Assembly: GCF_030913635.1 (NCBI RefSeq)
Contig: NZ_CP133188.1
Span: forward strand, 2,914,001 to 2,978,000
DNA from: Sedimentibacter sp. MB35-C1
Lineage (GTDB): Bacteria > Bacillota > Clostridia > Tissierellales > Sedimentibacteraceae
Length of the DNA: 64,000 bases
Reading direction: 5' to 3'
The notes below the pieces were generated by a model. It worked only from the letters and a program-made list of their open reading frames with translations. It had not been told where the DNA came from and ran no database searches. The translations under genes were made by a program, and so were the position numbers. This document shows, in pieces, positions 18,057 through 28,553 of the stretch; position 1 is the stretch's first letter; every line of letters begins with the position of its first letter.

Positions 18057-19181
18057 TTACTTTTTGGATTTTAAGTTGATTAGTTTAAGCATGGATTCAT
18101 ATATTTTATTTTCAACATCTGTATTTCCCATTTTTTTTGAATTAAGTGACATTGTTCTCAATACACTTTTATTTTCAATAATTTCTTCAATAGCTTTTAT
18201 TAGCTCACTGCCATTTAAATTCTTCTCTAGAATTACCTTTGCTGCACCAACTTTTTCTAGTGCTCTGGCGTTATACTCCTGGTGATTTTCAGCAGTATAC
18301 ATCTTAGGTATAAGAACAGCCGGAACTCCTGTAACAGTAATTTCCGCAATAGTAATAGCCCCTGCACTCCCTATCACAATATCAGATGCCGATAATGCCG
18401 TCGCAGCATCGTACATGTAATCTAATATCTCTATATTATCACCAATATCTATGTTGTCTTCATTAATTTGATCCATAAAGTCACTGTAATGATTTTTGCC
18501 GGTAACATGGATAATCCTTATGCCCCTTTTTTTATTATATTTCTTTATTACATCTATTATAGCTTTATTCAAACTCGGCTGTCCACCGCTTCCTCCGAAA
18601 GAATAGATCAATATTGTATCCGTTGAAAGATTTAACTTTATTCTTGACTTTTTTCTGTCTGCTGTTAAAATATCCTTGCGCACAGGATTACCAACAAGCA
18701 CAAGCTTCTTAACTGCATCCTCAGGAAAATATTTTTCAGCTTCATCAAAGCTAATTGCAACAACATCTACTATTTTTGATAAAATTTTATTTGTAATTCC
18801 AGGAAATACATTCTGCTCATGAATCATAGTTGGAATTTTCTTCAAGCTTGCCGCAAGAACAACCGGTCCACAGACATATCCTCCAGTACCTACTACAATA
18901 TCAGGCTTAAACTGATTTATTATTTTTAATGAATCTACTACCCCTTTAGCAGAAGCAAACAATGTTTTAATATTTTCTAAGCTAATCTTTCTTCTTAAAT
19001 ATTTTGCGGATACATATCCAAACTCAAATCCTGCTTTTGGAACCAATTCGCTTTCAAGGCTATTTTTTGTTCCAACATACAATATTTCATTGGATGGATT
19101 CTCGTTTTTTATCTTTTGAGCTATTGCAAGTGCAGGATTTATATGACCTCCTGTTCCGCCGCCCGTAATAAGAACTCTCAT
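18057..19181 (-). CDS. murG: UDP-GlcNAc:lipid I N-acetylglucosaminyltransferase
   Basis: A 374-residue GT28 enzyme: GGGTGGHINPALAIA near residues 7-21, GTGGYVCGP near 99, IHEQN and GSAGAITIAEI motifs. It adds GlcNAc to lipid I at the inner membrane face to make lipid II. I start at the ATG at 19181, where the N-terminus MRVLITGGGTGG matches the family. It lies downstream of ftsW/spoVE after a 127-bp gap with no clear promoter or terminator. Confidence 0.95.
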   Translation of the reverse strand: MRVLITGGGTGGHINPALAIAQKIKNENPSNEILYVGTKNSLESELVPKAGFEFGYVSAKYLRRKISLENIKTLFASAKGVVDSLKIINQFKPDIVVGTGGYVCGPVVLAASLKKIPTMIHEQNVFPGITNKILSKIVDVVAISFDEAEKYFPEDAVKKLVLVGNPVRKDILTADRKKSRIKLNLSTDTILIYSFGGSGGQPSLNKAIIDVIKKYNKKRGIRIIHVTGKNHYSDFMDQINEDNIDIGDNIEILDYMYDAATALSASDIVIGSAGAITIAEITVTGVPAVLIPKMYTAENHQEYNARALEKVGAAKVILEKNLNGSELIKAIEEIIENKSVLRTMSLNSKKMGNTDVENKIYESMLKLINLKSKK

Positions 19182-19308
19182 AAAATTAACCAATCCTTAT
19201 AATTTGTATATATTTTTTTACACCATAGGTGCAATTATGTTCACATGTTTGCAATTGGCTTTCGCCCATACAATTCTGGAACTCATTGAAAATGACTTAT
19301 TATCATTT

Positions 19309-20430
19309 TCAATTTCTATATGTATTTGAAAATTTCGATATATTTAGTAAAATACCCATTGAACACAGCAAGAACATCAATGATGACCCGCCGGCACTTA
19401 TAAACGGAAGAGCTCTTCCTGTAGGAGGCATTGACGAAGTAGCAACTGCCACGTGAATTAAAAACTGAACCAGCACAAGTGTTGTTAACCCTAAAGCTAC
19501 TTGACTGCCGTAAAAATCCTCAGTATTCATGGATATTCTCAGCCCTCTCCATGCAAAAACAACAAACGCCAATATTAAAAACACACAACCTATAAACCCA
19601 AGTTCTTCTCCTATTATTGAAAATATAAAATCATTATATGCCTCAGGAAGATAAAAAAACTTCTGCCTGCTCTTTCCTATACCCATTCCAAACAAGCCGC
19701 CAGTTCCCAAAGCGTATAGTGACTGAATAATCTGCCACCCCTCATTCTGACTATACTCAAATGGATCAAAAAAAACAATTACTCTTGTGATTCTGTACGG
19801 CTGCATTGCTATTAATACAGCAACCCCTGCCACAGCGAGCAGAAATAATACAATAAGATGACTTAACCTTGCACCTGCACAAAAAAACATAACCATAAGT
19901 GTACCACCCAATATTATAGCAGTACTCAAATCATCTTGCATGGCTATCAAAAGGCAAAACAAACCAATTAATATTAGCGAAGGAAAAAATCCCTTGTTAA
20001 GTGATCCCATGTTTTTTCTGTTTTTATTAAAATAGTCAGCCATGTACAAAACACCGCCTATTTTAATTATTTCTGAAGGCTGAAATGTTATACCTCCTAC
20101 GCTTATCCACCTCTGTGCACCGTTTGAAGCAATTCCCAGCACAACTGTCAGAAGAGCAAACCCTACACATGCAATTAAAATCATTTTATTAAATCTTGCA
20201 TATATTTTATACGGAATACTTGCAAAAAAAATCATTCCCACAAGACCGATAACCGCGGCTATAACCTGCTTCTTTAAAAAATAAAATGGATCACCATCAA
20301 ATTTGTAATATCCATCAGGATAACTGGAACTGTAAACCATAAGGAAACCAAAGAGTATCAATACTATAACTATAAAAACTAATACCCAGTCAATAGTCTT
20401 CTTACCGGCATTCTTAACTGCTTCCTCCAT
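19309..20430 (-). CDS. ftsW: SEDS peptidoglycan glycosyltransferase FtsW/SpoVE
   Basis: A 373-residue protein with ten predicted membrane segments and SEDS motifs: GGITFQPSEIIKIG, QDDLSTAIILGG, KFFYLPEAYNDFIFSIIGEELG and the end PFISAGGSSLM. It polymerises lipid II together with a class B PBP. The next PBP in the cluster is SpoVD-like, so this may do the job of SpoVE, FtsW, or both; sequence alone does not separate them. Its start overlaps the end of murD by 17 bp. Confidence 0.92.
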   Translation of the reverse strand: MEEAVKNAGKKTIDWVLVFIVIVLILFGFLMVYSSSYPDGYYKFDGDPFYFLKKQVIAAVIGLVGMIFFASIPYKIYARFNKMILIACVGFALLTVVLGIASNGAQRWISVGGITFQPSEIIKIGGVLYMADYFNKNRKNMGSLNKGFFPSLILIGLFCLLIAMQDDLSTAIILGGTLMVMFFCAGARLSHLIVLFLLAVAGVAVLIAMQPYRITRVIVFFDPFEYSQNEGWQIIQSLYALGTGGLFGMGIGKSRQKFFYLPEAYNDFIFSIIGEELGFIGCVFLILAFVVFAWRGLRISMNTEDFYGSQVALGLTTLVLVQFLIHVAVATSSMPPTGRALPFISAGGSSLMFLLCSMGILLNISKFSNTYRN

Positions 20431-21775
20431 AATAATTTACCCTCTCCTTAAAATCTCTTCCCCTAACTTCGTAGTTAGGATACATTCCCCAGCTTGCGCA
20501 TGCAGGAGATAAAACTACATTATCGCCTGTTCTGCTTAAATCAAAGCACTTACGAACTGCCTCATCCATATTTTTTACGTGGTATATATTTTCAAATCCG
20601 TATTTTCTTGCGCATGAGTCTATATCTGCAGCCGTCTGCCCCAATAAAACCAAAGCTTTTATTTTATTATCAAACGACTTTATAAATTCATCGTAGGGTG
20701 ATTTTTTATCATACCCTCCTGCTATCAATATAATAGGCTTTTCTATTCCTTGAATTGCTTTTATAGATGCATCAGGATTAGTTCCTTTTGAGTCATTATA
20801 AAACTTAACACCATTAAAGTCTCCGCAAAATTCAAGCCTGTGCTCAACTCCCTTAAATTCCTTAAGCACATAAGCAATTTCTGATTTACCTATGCCTAAG
20901 CATAATGCTGCTCCTGCAGCTGCCATAGCATTCTCCAAGTTGTGTTTGCCAGGTATAAAGATATCTTTTATATCAATTATAAAATCAGTTATTCCGTTAT
21001 GTTTGAAAAACATTTTTTCATTATCAGAATAAATACCTTCATCCAATACTCTCTCTGAGCTAAAAAATATTTTTCGTGCTTTTATCTTATCTGAAAATTC
21101 TCTTATATATTTATCTTCATAGTTTAAAACAGCACAATCATTCTCATCCTGGTTTATAACATTTTTAAATTTTGCCTCCATATAGTTTTCCATTGTTTTG
21201 TGATAATCTAAATGATCTGGAGTAATATTTGTAATAACACTAACAGAAGGCTTATATTCATATGTTCCTGCAAGTTGAAAACTGCTGACTTCGGCAACTA
21301 AAATACTATCTCTATCTGAATTTACAGAATCAAAAAGCATTCCCGATCCTATGTTGCCAGTAACTTTGCACTCCTTACCAGCCGCTTTAACTATTTCCCC
21401 AATCAGTGTAGTTGTAGTTGTTTTTCCGTTTGTTCCCGTTATTGAAACTATTTTAGATTCTGCAACCTTGTATGCTGCTTCAATATCACTGATTATTTTA
21501 ATTTTTTTGTGCAGCAGCCTTTGTATGATAGGTACTTCGTATTTAATTCCGGGACTTTTTATCGCCAGATCCAACATATCCATTTTTATATTTTCTATAT
21601 TATCTTCTCCGAAAAAATATTCTGCTTTTATGCCTTTCAGTTCATTCATTTTTTCGGATGCCTTTTCAAATGATTCGTCATAAGCATATATGTTAGCTCC
21701 AAGCCTGCTTAAACTCTTTACGCATGCAATTCCTGAAACCCCAAGCCCTACAACAAGTATGTTTTTATTTTTCAT
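20414..21775 (-). CDS. murD: UDP-N-acetylmuramoylalanine--D-glutamate ligase
   Basis: A 453-residue Mur ligase: N-terminal VVGLGVSGIACVKSL, ATP site GTNGKTTTTTLIGEI near residues 116-130, NITPDHLDYH, and FYNDSKGTNPDASIKAI. It adds D-Glu to UDP-MurNAc-L-Ala. It sits 36 bp after mraY. Confidence 0.96.
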   Translation of the reverse strand: MKNKNILVVGLGVSGIACVKSLSRLGANIYAYDESFEKASEKMNELKGIKAEYFFGEDNIENIKMDMLDLAIKSPGIKYEVPIIQRLLHKKIKIISDIEAAYKVAESKIVSITGTNGKTTTTTLIGEIVKAAGKECKVTGNIGSGMLFDSVNSDRDSILVAEVSSFQLAGTYEYKPSVSVITNITPDHLDYHKTMENYMEAKFKNVINQDENDCAVLNYEDKYIREFSDKIKARKIFFSSERVLDEGIYSDNEKMFFKHNGITDFIIDIKDIFIPGKHNLENAMAAAGAALCLGIGKSEIAYVLKEFKGVEHRLEFCGDFNGVKFYNDSKGTNPDASIKAIQGIEKPIILIAGGYDKKSPYDEFIKSFDNKIKALVLLGQTAADIDSCARKYGFENIYHVKNMDEAVRKCFDLSRTGDNVVLSPACASWGMYPNYEVRGRDFKERVNYYGGSS

Positions 21776-21811
21776 GTTAGCCTCTCCCAGCCCATTATTA
21801 TTTTATGTCGC

Positions 21812-22786
21812 CTATATTGAATAAATTCCTATAAATGCCAGTATCACTGTTGCAATCCAGAATACGCCCACAACTTTCGTTTCTTTCCATCCGCTCATTT
21901 CATAATGATGGTGAAGGGGCGCCATTTTAAATATTCTTTTTTTTGTTCTTTTGTAGTGAAGCACCTGAATAATTACCGACAGTGCTTCAGCAAAGTAAAT
22001 TCCACCTATTATGGGAATAAGCAATATAGTATTGGACAACACGGCAACTGCGGAAACCGCCCCTCCTAAAGCCAATGAACCTGTATCTCCCATAAAAACT
22101 TTCGCTGGATTTGCATTGTGCTTTAAAAAACCAAGGCAAGCTCCCGCGACAGCAGCACTTATTATTGAAACTCCTTCAAACACCAAACTTATATCCTTCA
22201 TGCTGTTTGTTATGAGGCTGAATGTGGCCATTACTATAAGAGTAACACCTGTATTAAGCCCATCTAATCCATCTGTCAAATTTACCGAATTCACTATGCC
22301 TACGACTACAAATAATACAAACGGTATATATAAAACACCTAAATCAATATATGCATTTGCAAATGGTATTATGAGTTTTGTTCCGTATGCGCTGTATCTC
22401 GAACCGTACATTGCAAGCATTAATGCAAAAATAAACTGACATATGATCTTTTGATAGGCTTTGAGACCTAAATTTCTCTTAAGAACAACCTTTATGTAAT
22501 CATCTATAAATCCTATAAGTCCAAAACTAACCATAAAAAACAGTCCTGCCCACACTTCTTTTGTATAATATCCACTGGTAAATGTCGCAATTATTACTGC
22601 TAAAATAATTATAATGCCTCCCATTGTTGGCGTGCCTGCTTTTGTGTAATGGGATTTAGGCCCCTCCTCCCGGATGCTTTGTCCCACTTTAAGACGCCTT
22701 AATATCGGTATTACAACCGGTCCCAAGAACAGTGCAATGAGAAAAGATACAATTATTACTCTGATTATTTGTCCTGCTTCGTGCAT
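21812..22786 (-). CDS. mraY: Phospho-N-acetylmuramoyl-pentapeptide-transferase
   Basis: A 324-residue polytopic membrane enzyme with ~10 segments. It has GIIIILA, IGFIDDYIKV (first DD pair), NLTDGLDGLNTG, VFMGDTGSLALGG and the cytoplasmic APLHHHYE histidine loop. It transfers phospho-MurNAc-pentapeptide onto undecaprenyl phosphate to make lipid I. It lies 18 bp after murE. Confidence 0.97.
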   Translation of the reverse strand: MHEAGQIIRVIIVSFLIALFLGPVVIPILRRLKVGQSIREEGPKSHYTKAGTPTMGGIIIILAVIIATFTSGYYTKEVWAGLFFMVSFGLIGFIDDYIKVVLKRNLGLKAYQKIICQFIFALMLAMYGSRYSAYGTKLIIPFANAYIDLGVLYIPFVLFVVVGIVNSVNLTDGLDGLNTGVTLIVMATFSLITNSMKDISLVFEGVSIISAAVAGACLGFLKHNANPAKVFMGDTGSLALGGAVSAVAVLSNTILLIPIIGGIYFAEALSVIIQVLHYKRTKKRIFKMAPLHHHYEMSGWKETKVVGVFWIATVILAFIGIYSI

Positions 22787-22804
22787 TTTTAACTCCTTGT
22801 TTTG

Positions 22805-24286
22805 TTATCTCAGTCCTCTTTTTCGTTCAACCTGAATAATTGCATTTTTTGCAATTGTGCCCTCGTCGTACGGAACTTTTTCTACTCCCATATCCTGATA
22901 AGGCTCAGTTGATTTGCCCGCTAACAATATTACATCCTTGCTCTTTGAATTGTCAATAGCGTAATAAATTGCTTTATCTCTTTCTATTATTATTTCATAC
23001 TTACCGTTATATTTTTTCACCCCAGTTGCAATTTCCGAACATATTTCATAAGGATCTTCAAAGCGCGGATTATCTGACGTCAGGATGCTTAGGTCACAAT
23101 ACTTTCCCGCTATTTCTCCCATTGGTGCACGCCTCGCGGAATCTCTTTCTCCTCCCGCTCCGAACATCACAATTTTCCTTCCTTCTGCAAATTCATTTAT
23201 TGTTTCCATAACTTTTTGCAGTCCATCAGGTGTATGGGCGAAATCTAGTACAATTATACAGTCAAGATTATTTTCAATCATTTCAAATCTTCCCGTTACT
23301 CCCTTTATATTAGCTAGGCCTTCAATTATTTTATCAATATCTGCTCCCAATGCATAAGCTGCTCCTAATGCTCCTATGGAATTCAGCACACTGAATTTTC
23401 CGGGTGTATTGACATGAACTTTCTTAACAGTTCCGCAGATATTCAAATCAAACGAAGTGCCTTTCATGGTTGTTTTTAAATTTGACGCTTTTATATCTGC
23501 ATCATTTTCTATACCTACAGAAACTGCATTGATTCCATCTTCTTTAAGCTCCTTGTAAAGTCTCAGTCCGTAGGGATCATCCACATTTATAATATTATTA
23601 ATTTTAGTTATGTAAAAGAGCTTCTTCTTAGCTTGGTAATAATTCTCCATTGTCTTATGAAAATCAAGGTGATCTCGGGTAAGGTTAGTGAAAATTCCAA
23701 CATCAATATTAATATCATCAATTCTGTTCAACTCAAGAGCATGAGAAGACACCTCGATAAAACAATGATCAACATTTTTTTGTACCATTTTTGCAAAGTA
23801 TTTTTGTAAGTCTGAAGCTTCCGGAGTCGTATTGTCAACCTTTACCTTTTCATTCTCTACCAATACTCCAATGGTTCCTATTATTCCGGATTTATCTCCC
23901 AGGTAGTCATAGATTCCCTTTAATAGGTATGTGGTACTTGTTTTCCCATTAGTTCCGGTAACTGCAGAAATGTTAAGTTTTTCCGAAGGATTCCCGTATA
24001 TAATGTTAGCCGCTGACGCCAGAGTTCTTCTGGGATCATTAACACATATAAAATTACCTAATGTGAGGCTGTTGTCAGGAACTTCGGCGCATATTACTGT
24101 TGATGCTCCGTTTTTTAGCGCATCAGGTATATACTTGTGACCGTCTGAAGTATAGCCTTTAATTGCAACGAAGACATCACCGCCGGAAACTTTTCTTGAA
24201 TCATTTGTAATTCCTCTTATTGTAGTATTTTCATCTCCCGAAAAGCTTTCATAATCTATTTGCTGAAGAAGGCTTTTAATATCCAT
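22805..24286 (-). CDS. murE: UDP-MurNAc-tripeptide synthetase, meso-DAP type
   Basis: 493 residues. ATP site GTNGKTSTTYLLKGI near 112-126, NLTRDHLDFH, and TSDNPRFEDP near the C-terminus. DNPR is the meso-diaminopimelate signature; Lys-adding enzymes have a different motif there. It therefore adds meso-DAP to the stem peptide. I start at the ATG at 24286, which has a GGGAG ribosome site; the frame extends 23 codons further without support. A terminator and a probable promoter lie between it and spoVD, so it likely heads its own transcript through to sbp. Confidence 0.94.
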   Translation of the reverse strand: MDIKSLLQQIDYESFSGDENTTIRGITNDSRKVSGGDVFVAIKGYTSDGHKYIPDALKNGASTVICAEVPDNSLTLGNFICVNDPRRTLASAANIIYGNPSEKLNISAVTGTNGKTSTTYLLKGIYDYLGDKSGIIGTIGVLVENEKVKVDNTTPEASDLQKYFAKMVQKNVDHCFIEVSSHALELNRIDDINIDVGIFTNLTRDHLDFHKTMENYYQAKKKLFYITKINNIINVDDPYGLRLYKELKEDGINAVSVGIENDADIKASNLKTTMKGTSFDLNICGTVKKVHVNTPGKFSVLNSIGALGAAYALGADIDKIIEGLANIKGVTGRFEMIENNLDCIIVLDFAHTPDGLQKVMETINEFAEGRKIVMFGAGGERDSARRAPMGEIAGKYCDLSILTSDNPRFEDPYEICSEIATGVKKYNGKYEIIIERDKAIYYAIDNSKSKDVILLAGKSTEPYQDMGVEKVPYDEGTIAKNAIIQVERKRGLR

Positions 24287-24326
24287 TTGTTTGCTCCCTT
24301 TATTTAATTGTATGTTATTATATGCA

Positions 24327-24355
24327 ATTTTATCATAATTAAAATTCAAATACAA
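24327..24355 (-). promoter_or_regulatory. Possible SigA promoter of murE
   Basis: Minus-strand TTGTAT (24350-24355), a 17-bp spacer and TAAAAT (24327-24332), ~35 bases before the murE ribosome site. It is not a perfect match, but a promoter is expected because a terminator lies just upstream. Confidence 0.45.
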
Positions 24356-24451
24356 TAAACAGAATTGTTATAATAATTGGTACTTTTCCATATATTTCAA
24401 CTAATAGAATGTGAAGTATTTAACATATAGACTGCATTGCCATAAAATTTG

Positions 24452-24480
24452 AAAAAAGGAACGCAATAATAATGCGTTCC
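24452..24480 (-). terminator. Terminator between spoVD and murE
   Basis: On the minus strand an 8-bp perfect stem GGAACGCA/TGCGTTCC with a 7-base loop and a run of six T. It splits the dcw cluster into mraZ-rsmH-ftsL-spoVD and murE-onward transcripts. Confidence 0.88.
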
Positions 24481-24529
24481 GCCGCTATTAAGATGTATTT
24501 TATTTTGCCAGGCGAAGCCAAATAATTTT

Positions 24530-26662
24530 TTAATTTAAAATTAATGTTATCATAGAATGCTTAGCTACCTTTTCGCCAGCCTTAGGGAATTGAGATTTTA
24601 CAATTCTGTCAGCCTCTACTTCGATTGTTATATTACTTTCAAGCCCAGCATGTATAAGCTTATCTGTTGCCTCGGCAATTGTAAGTCCAAGAAGACTTGG
24701 CACTTCAACAGTCTGAGCTTCAACCTTTCCTAATTCCTCTTCAGTATAAATAGGTTCAACATCATAATATTTCATGATATTTTCAATCAAGTCCGCTGCA
24801 ACAGGACCTGCTACAATACTTCCGTAATATCCTATACTTCTGTCCGGCTCATCAACCATTACCAATACTACCGCTTTTGGATTGTCAACAGGTGCCACCC
24901 CTATAAATGAGGATATAAATTTGCCGTCTACATACTTGCCATCGATAACTTTTTGCGCTGTACCTGATTTCCCACCTATTCGGTAACCTGCTCTATATGC
25001 CTGCTTTGTACCAGCCTCTGCTGAATCTTTCATAATCGAAAGCATAGTCTTTGAAGTTTCCTCTGAAATAACTTTTCTTCTTAATACAGGATCAAAGTTC
25101 TCAACTACATTGCCGTCTTCATCAATGATTTGTTTAACTATCCTGGGTTCCATAAGGTTTCCGCCGTTTGCAATTGCCGCAACTGCCGTAACTAGCTGTA
25201 TGGGAGAAACCGCGACCCCCTGCCCGAATGATTGCGTTACTACATCTACATCTTTCATATATGAGGGTTTTTTGAGTAAACCAAGAGCTTCTCCGTTTAA
25301 TTTAATTCCTGATTTTTCTTCAAGACCAAAAGCTTTAAGATACTTAAAAAATGCATCCTTTCCAATATCCAGACCTATCTCTGCCAAGGCATCATTACAA
25401 GAGTTTTGTATTGCCTCGGATAGTGTCTGCTGCCCGTGAGGGCGGTAATATCTCCAGCATTTAATGTTTTCTCCCGGAATCTGTCTGACAAATCCGTCGC
25501 AGAAGTATGTTGACTGAAGAGTTGCAGCATTTTCTTCAAGCGCTATTGCTGTAGTCAAAAGCTTGAATGTGGACCCGGGCTCATATATATCATTAACAGC
25601 AGGATTTCTCCACATGTCATACCAAGCTTTCATCAAATCTTCACTAGAAAGCTGATCCCACTCTTGTTTGATCATTTCATCAAGAGGCTCTTTAGGATTA
25701 TTTGGGTCATAATCCGGTTTTGAACTCATTGCAAGGATATCTCCGTTATTTGGGTCCATCGCTATTATAGTAGCCCTCTTGGCATTATAATCCTTCAGTA
25801 CTTTTTGCGCCGCTGATTCCGCATAGTGTTGAATTACTTCATCTATTGTAACCACGACTCCAAGTCCGTCCTTGGGTTCATAGTATTCATTATACCCGAA
25901 TGGCAGTTCTCTGCCGGATGCGTCTGTGTTTACAACTGTCCTTCCGGGGATGCCCGTCAAATATTCATTGAATGTAGCTTCCACACCGTATTGACCATCC
26001 TGATCGGTATTTGTAAATCCAAGCACATACGGAGCAAAATTTCCGTATGGATATACTCGTTTATTATCTTCAATTACAGTTATTCCGCTCAATTCAGCTT
26101 CTCTTATTTTTTGCGCCTGTTCGTCTGTTATCCACCTTTTTAAAATAACGGATGAATAATCAGCTGTTATTTTTTTTAGAACATCTTCATAATCCATTTC
26201 TAAAATTTCCGATAAAATCTTAGCTGTTTCTTCAGGTGATTTAGTATTTATCGGAATTGACTCCGCTGCAGTGGATTTACCCGACCCAAACATTGATTTG
26301 TTCATTTTTTTGAGAATCGATGTTATGAACCCTCCTGCTTCATCTTCTTCTGATTCCTTTTCTTTTTCACTCGACTGCATGCCTTTCTTCACATCCGCTG
26401 GTATACAAGTCACAGTGCTTGAATTTACACTTACTGCAAGTTTTTTCCCTCTCGCATCATATATTGTTCCTCTTTTTGCACTTATTGTAATATCCCTGGA
26501 CCAATTTTCCATGGCCTGCTTTTTATACTCTTCACCATGAATGATCTGAATAAACCCTAATCTTACTACCAGTGCAATCGTAGCTAAAAAAAAGCAAAGC
26601 AAAAATACCAACATTCTTCTTTTATTTTGAAGGTTAGTAATGCTTTTCACCCGTCTTTTCAT
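24530..26662 (-). CDS. spoVD: Class B penicillin-binding protein, SpoVD/FtsI type with PASTA domain
   Basis: A 710-residue protein: one N-terminal membrane segment (~17-38), PBP dimerisation domain, transpeptidase domain, and one C-terminal PASTA domain (VEVPSLLGLTIAEATDKLI onward). Catalytic motifs are GSTFKLL (S-x-x-K), SCN in QNSCNDAL, and KSGTAQ. It crosslinks septal or spore peptidoglycan. A single PASTA domain after the transpeptidase is the SpoVD arrangement. Whether a separate vegetative FtsI exists cannot be seen. An insert (~90-140) rich in Lys, Glu and Ser lies in the head region. Confidence 0.93.
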   Translation of the reverse strand: MKRRVKSITNLQNKRRMLVFLLCFFLATIALVVRLGFIQIIHGEEYKKQAMENWSRDITISAKRGTIYDARGKKLAVSVNSSTVTCIPADVKKGMQSSEKEKESEEDEAGGFITSILKKMNKSMFGSGKSTAAESIPINTKSPEETAKILSEILEMDYEDVLKKITADYSSVILKRWITDEQAQKIREAELSGITVIEDNKRVYPYGNFAPYVLGFTNTDQDGQYGVEATFNEYLTGIPGRTVVNTDASGRELPFGYNEYYEPKDGLGVVVTIDEVIQHYAESAAQKVLKDYNAKRATIIAMDPNNGDILAMSSKPDYDPNNPKEPLDEMIKQEWDQLSSEDLMKAWYDMWRNPAVNDIYEPGSTFKLLTTAIALEENAATLQSTYFCDGFVRQIPGENIKCWRYYRPHGQQTLSEAIQNSCNDALAEIGLDIGKDAFFKYLKAFGLEEKSGIKLNGEALGLLKKPSYMKDVDVVTQSFGQGVAVSPIQLVTAVAAIANGGNLMEPRIVKQIIDEDGNVVENFDPVLRRKVISEETSKTMLSIMKDSAEAGTKQAYRAGYRIGGKSGTAQKVIDGKYVDGKFISSFIGVAPVDNPKAVVLVMVDEPDRSIGYYGSIVAGPVAADLIENIMKYYDVEPIYTEEELGKVEAQTVEVPSLLGLTIAEATDKLIHAGLESNITIEVEADRIVKSQFPKAGEKVAKHSMITLILN

Positions 26663-26673
26663 ACGAAACCCCC

Positions 26674-27150
26674 TTACTGAATGAAACTGACAACCTTGTC
26701 AATTAAACCTACCAGTATGTTATTGCTTTTTTCTTCTGCTGATTTAGTTTCATCCTCCGAAGTTTCTGTACTTCCGTATGTAAAGTCGACAAATACGGTT
26801 TGTTTTCTTGTAGGATAATTCATCCCTAGATACGTTTTTGCCATTTCTTCTATTGAATTAGTGTTTTTTATACTCTCCAATGTTATGTTGTAAGCGTCTG
26901 CGTCATTTTTAAGCGTGGCAATTTCCTGGTTTAAATTGTGAATCTCCATTTGTTTATCCGTTATGACAGCATAATTATAGACTATTAATATTCCAAGTAT
27001 AAATGTTACTGCAAGCATAGCAGTATTCTTAAAGCTTTCTATAACATTAATATTTTTCTTAGCTTTTTTTATTCGCTTTTTCTTTGGAGAATATTTTACC
27101 GATCCTTGTCCATAATCTAAATCAATGGCTTCTTTTCTTAAAGCTGACAT
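26674..27150 (-). CDS. ftsL: Cell division protein FtsL
   Basis: 158 residues: a basic cytoplasmic tail (KYSPKKKRIKKAKK), one membrane segment (AMLAVTFILGILIVYNYAVI, residues ~44-63) and a heptad-type coiled coil (~66-110). It is a bitopic FtsL with the standard place between rsmH and the PBP gene. It recruits and stabilises the FtsQ/FtsB complex. Confidence 0.88.
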   Translation of the reverse strand: MSALRKEAIDLDYGQGSVKYSPKKKRIKKAKKNINVIESFKNTAMLAVTFILGILIVYNYAVITDKQMEIHNLNQEIATLKNDADAYNITLESIKNTNSIEEMAKTYLGMNYPTRKQTVFVDFTYGSTETSEDETKSAEEKSNNILVGLIDKVVSFIQ

Positions 27151-27153
27151 TTC

Positions 27154-28083
27154 TTACACCCTTTCTCCTATTCTTAGCTTAGCACTGTGTGCTCTGTTAT
27201 TTGTTTCCACTTCATCTTGCGTAGGAACAATAGGTTTCCTGGTTATAATTTTTAATTTTCGTCTGTGATCACATACACATGTTGGAAACTCTGGAGGACA
27301 TATGCAATCCTTGTTTAAGTTTTGAAATGTATTCTTAACAATTCTATCCTCAAGGGAATGAAATGTTATAACACAAATTCTTCCTCCGGGATTCAACCTG
27401 TCAACAGCATGTTTAAATGTGTTCTCAAGAATTTCAAGTTCCCTGTTCACTTCAATTCTAATAGCCTGAAATGTTCTTTTAGCCGGATGAGCTCCATCCT
27501 GACGAACTTGCTTCGGAATCGCCTTTTTAATAATACTTACAAGCTGTCCGGTTGTTTCTATAAATTCATGCTCTCTTTCCTGAACAATGAACTTAGCAAT
27601 TCTCGCAGCCCATTTTTCTTCGCCGTATTCCCACAATATTCTTGACAACTCATGCTCTTCATATCCGTTAACAATATGTCTTGCAGTAGTCGTCTGACTA
27701 TTATCCATTCTCATATCAAGGGGCATATCATTGTTATAACTGAATCCTCTTTCAGGTATATCTAATTGAAAAGACGAAACTCCCAAATCAAATAAAATTC
27801 CGTCAATTTTATCTATATTTAAATCATCTAAAATTTCTTCAATATTGCTAAAATTATTTCTCACCGCTGTAAAATTTTTATATTCTTTTAGTTTTTCATT
27901 TGCTCTTTTAATTGCATAGTCATCCTGGTCAATACCTATTACCCTTCCTTTTGTGGTTCTTTTAAGTATCTCCTCTGTGTGACCTCCCCCTCCCAGTGTT
28001 GCATCAACATAAATTCCGTCAGTCTTAATGTTTAATCCTTCTATCGATTCATCCAATAAAACCGATGTATGCTTGTAATCCAT
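27154..28083 (-). CDS. rsmH: 16S rRNA (cytosine-1402-N4)-methyltransferase
   Basis: A 309-residue SAM-dependent methyltransferase: [13 protein letters not shown] at the start, AdoMet motif [16 protein letters not shown] near residues 25-40, and [10 protein letters not shown] near 238-247. It modifies C1402 at the ribosomal P site. It lies 11 bp after mraZ and 3 bp before ftsL. Confidence 0.96.
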   Translation of the reverse strand: MDYKHTSVLLDESIEGLNIKTDGIYVDATLGGGGHTEEILKRTTKGRVIGIDQDDYAIKRANEKLKEYKNFTAVRNNFSNIEEILDDLNIDKIDGILFDLGVSSFQLDIPERGFSYNNDMPLDMRMDNSQTTTARHIVNGYEEHELSRILWEYGEEKWAARIAKFIVQEREHEFIETTGQLVSIIKKAIPKQVRQDGAHPAKRTFQAIRIEVNRELEILENTFKHAVDRLNPGGRICVITFHSLEDRIVKNTFQNLNKDCICPPEFPTCVCDHRRKLKIITRKPIVPTQDEVETNNRAHSAKLRIGERV

Positions 28084-28094
28084 GTGACTCCTCC

Positions 28095-28532
28095 TTATAG
28101 TCCTATCCCCAAATCTGACATTTTTTCCGCAATGCTGTCAAAATCAAATTCGTCATTGTTGGAGTAATCATTCCAACTGTCTTTGCTCCAAATTTCTATT
28201 CTGTCTATAACCCCTATAATAGTAGCTTCGTTACTCAATTCACAGAATTCTCTTAAATTAGGCGGTATCAATATTCTTCCCTGTTTATCAAAAGAACATT
28301 CACTAAAACCCGAAACAAATCTTCTGAGAAAGAATCTTTCTTGTTTATTGAATGTTGAGAGGTTTTTTAGTTTACCAACAAATTCTGTCCATGTTTCAAT
28401 AGGATAAACAAATAAACATTTATCCAGTCCTTTTCCGATATAGAATGTTTCCCCTAGTTCATTTCTAAATTTTGAAGGTATTATAACTCTTCCTTTTTCA
28501 TCAAATGAATGTATGTATTCACCAGTAAACAT
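28095..28532 (-). CDS. mraZ: Transcriptional regulator MraZ
   Basis: 145 residues, two AbrB-like swapped-hairpin domains with [13 protein letters not shown] and [13 protein letters not shown] repeats. MraZ binds direct repeats upstream of its own gene and tunes the dcw promoter. It is the first gene of the cluster, with a ~15-base leader and an AGGTGG ribosome site. Confidence 0.96.
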   Translation of the reverse strand: MFTGEYIHSFDEKGRVIIPSKFRNELGETFYIGKGLDKCLFVYPIETWTEFVGKLKNLSTFNKQERFFLRRFVSGFSECSFDKQGRILIPPNLREFCELSNEATIIGVIDRIEIWSKDSWNDYSNNDEFDFDSIAEKMSDLGIGL

Positions 28533-28553
28533 TTTCTACCACCTACTGGGCAT

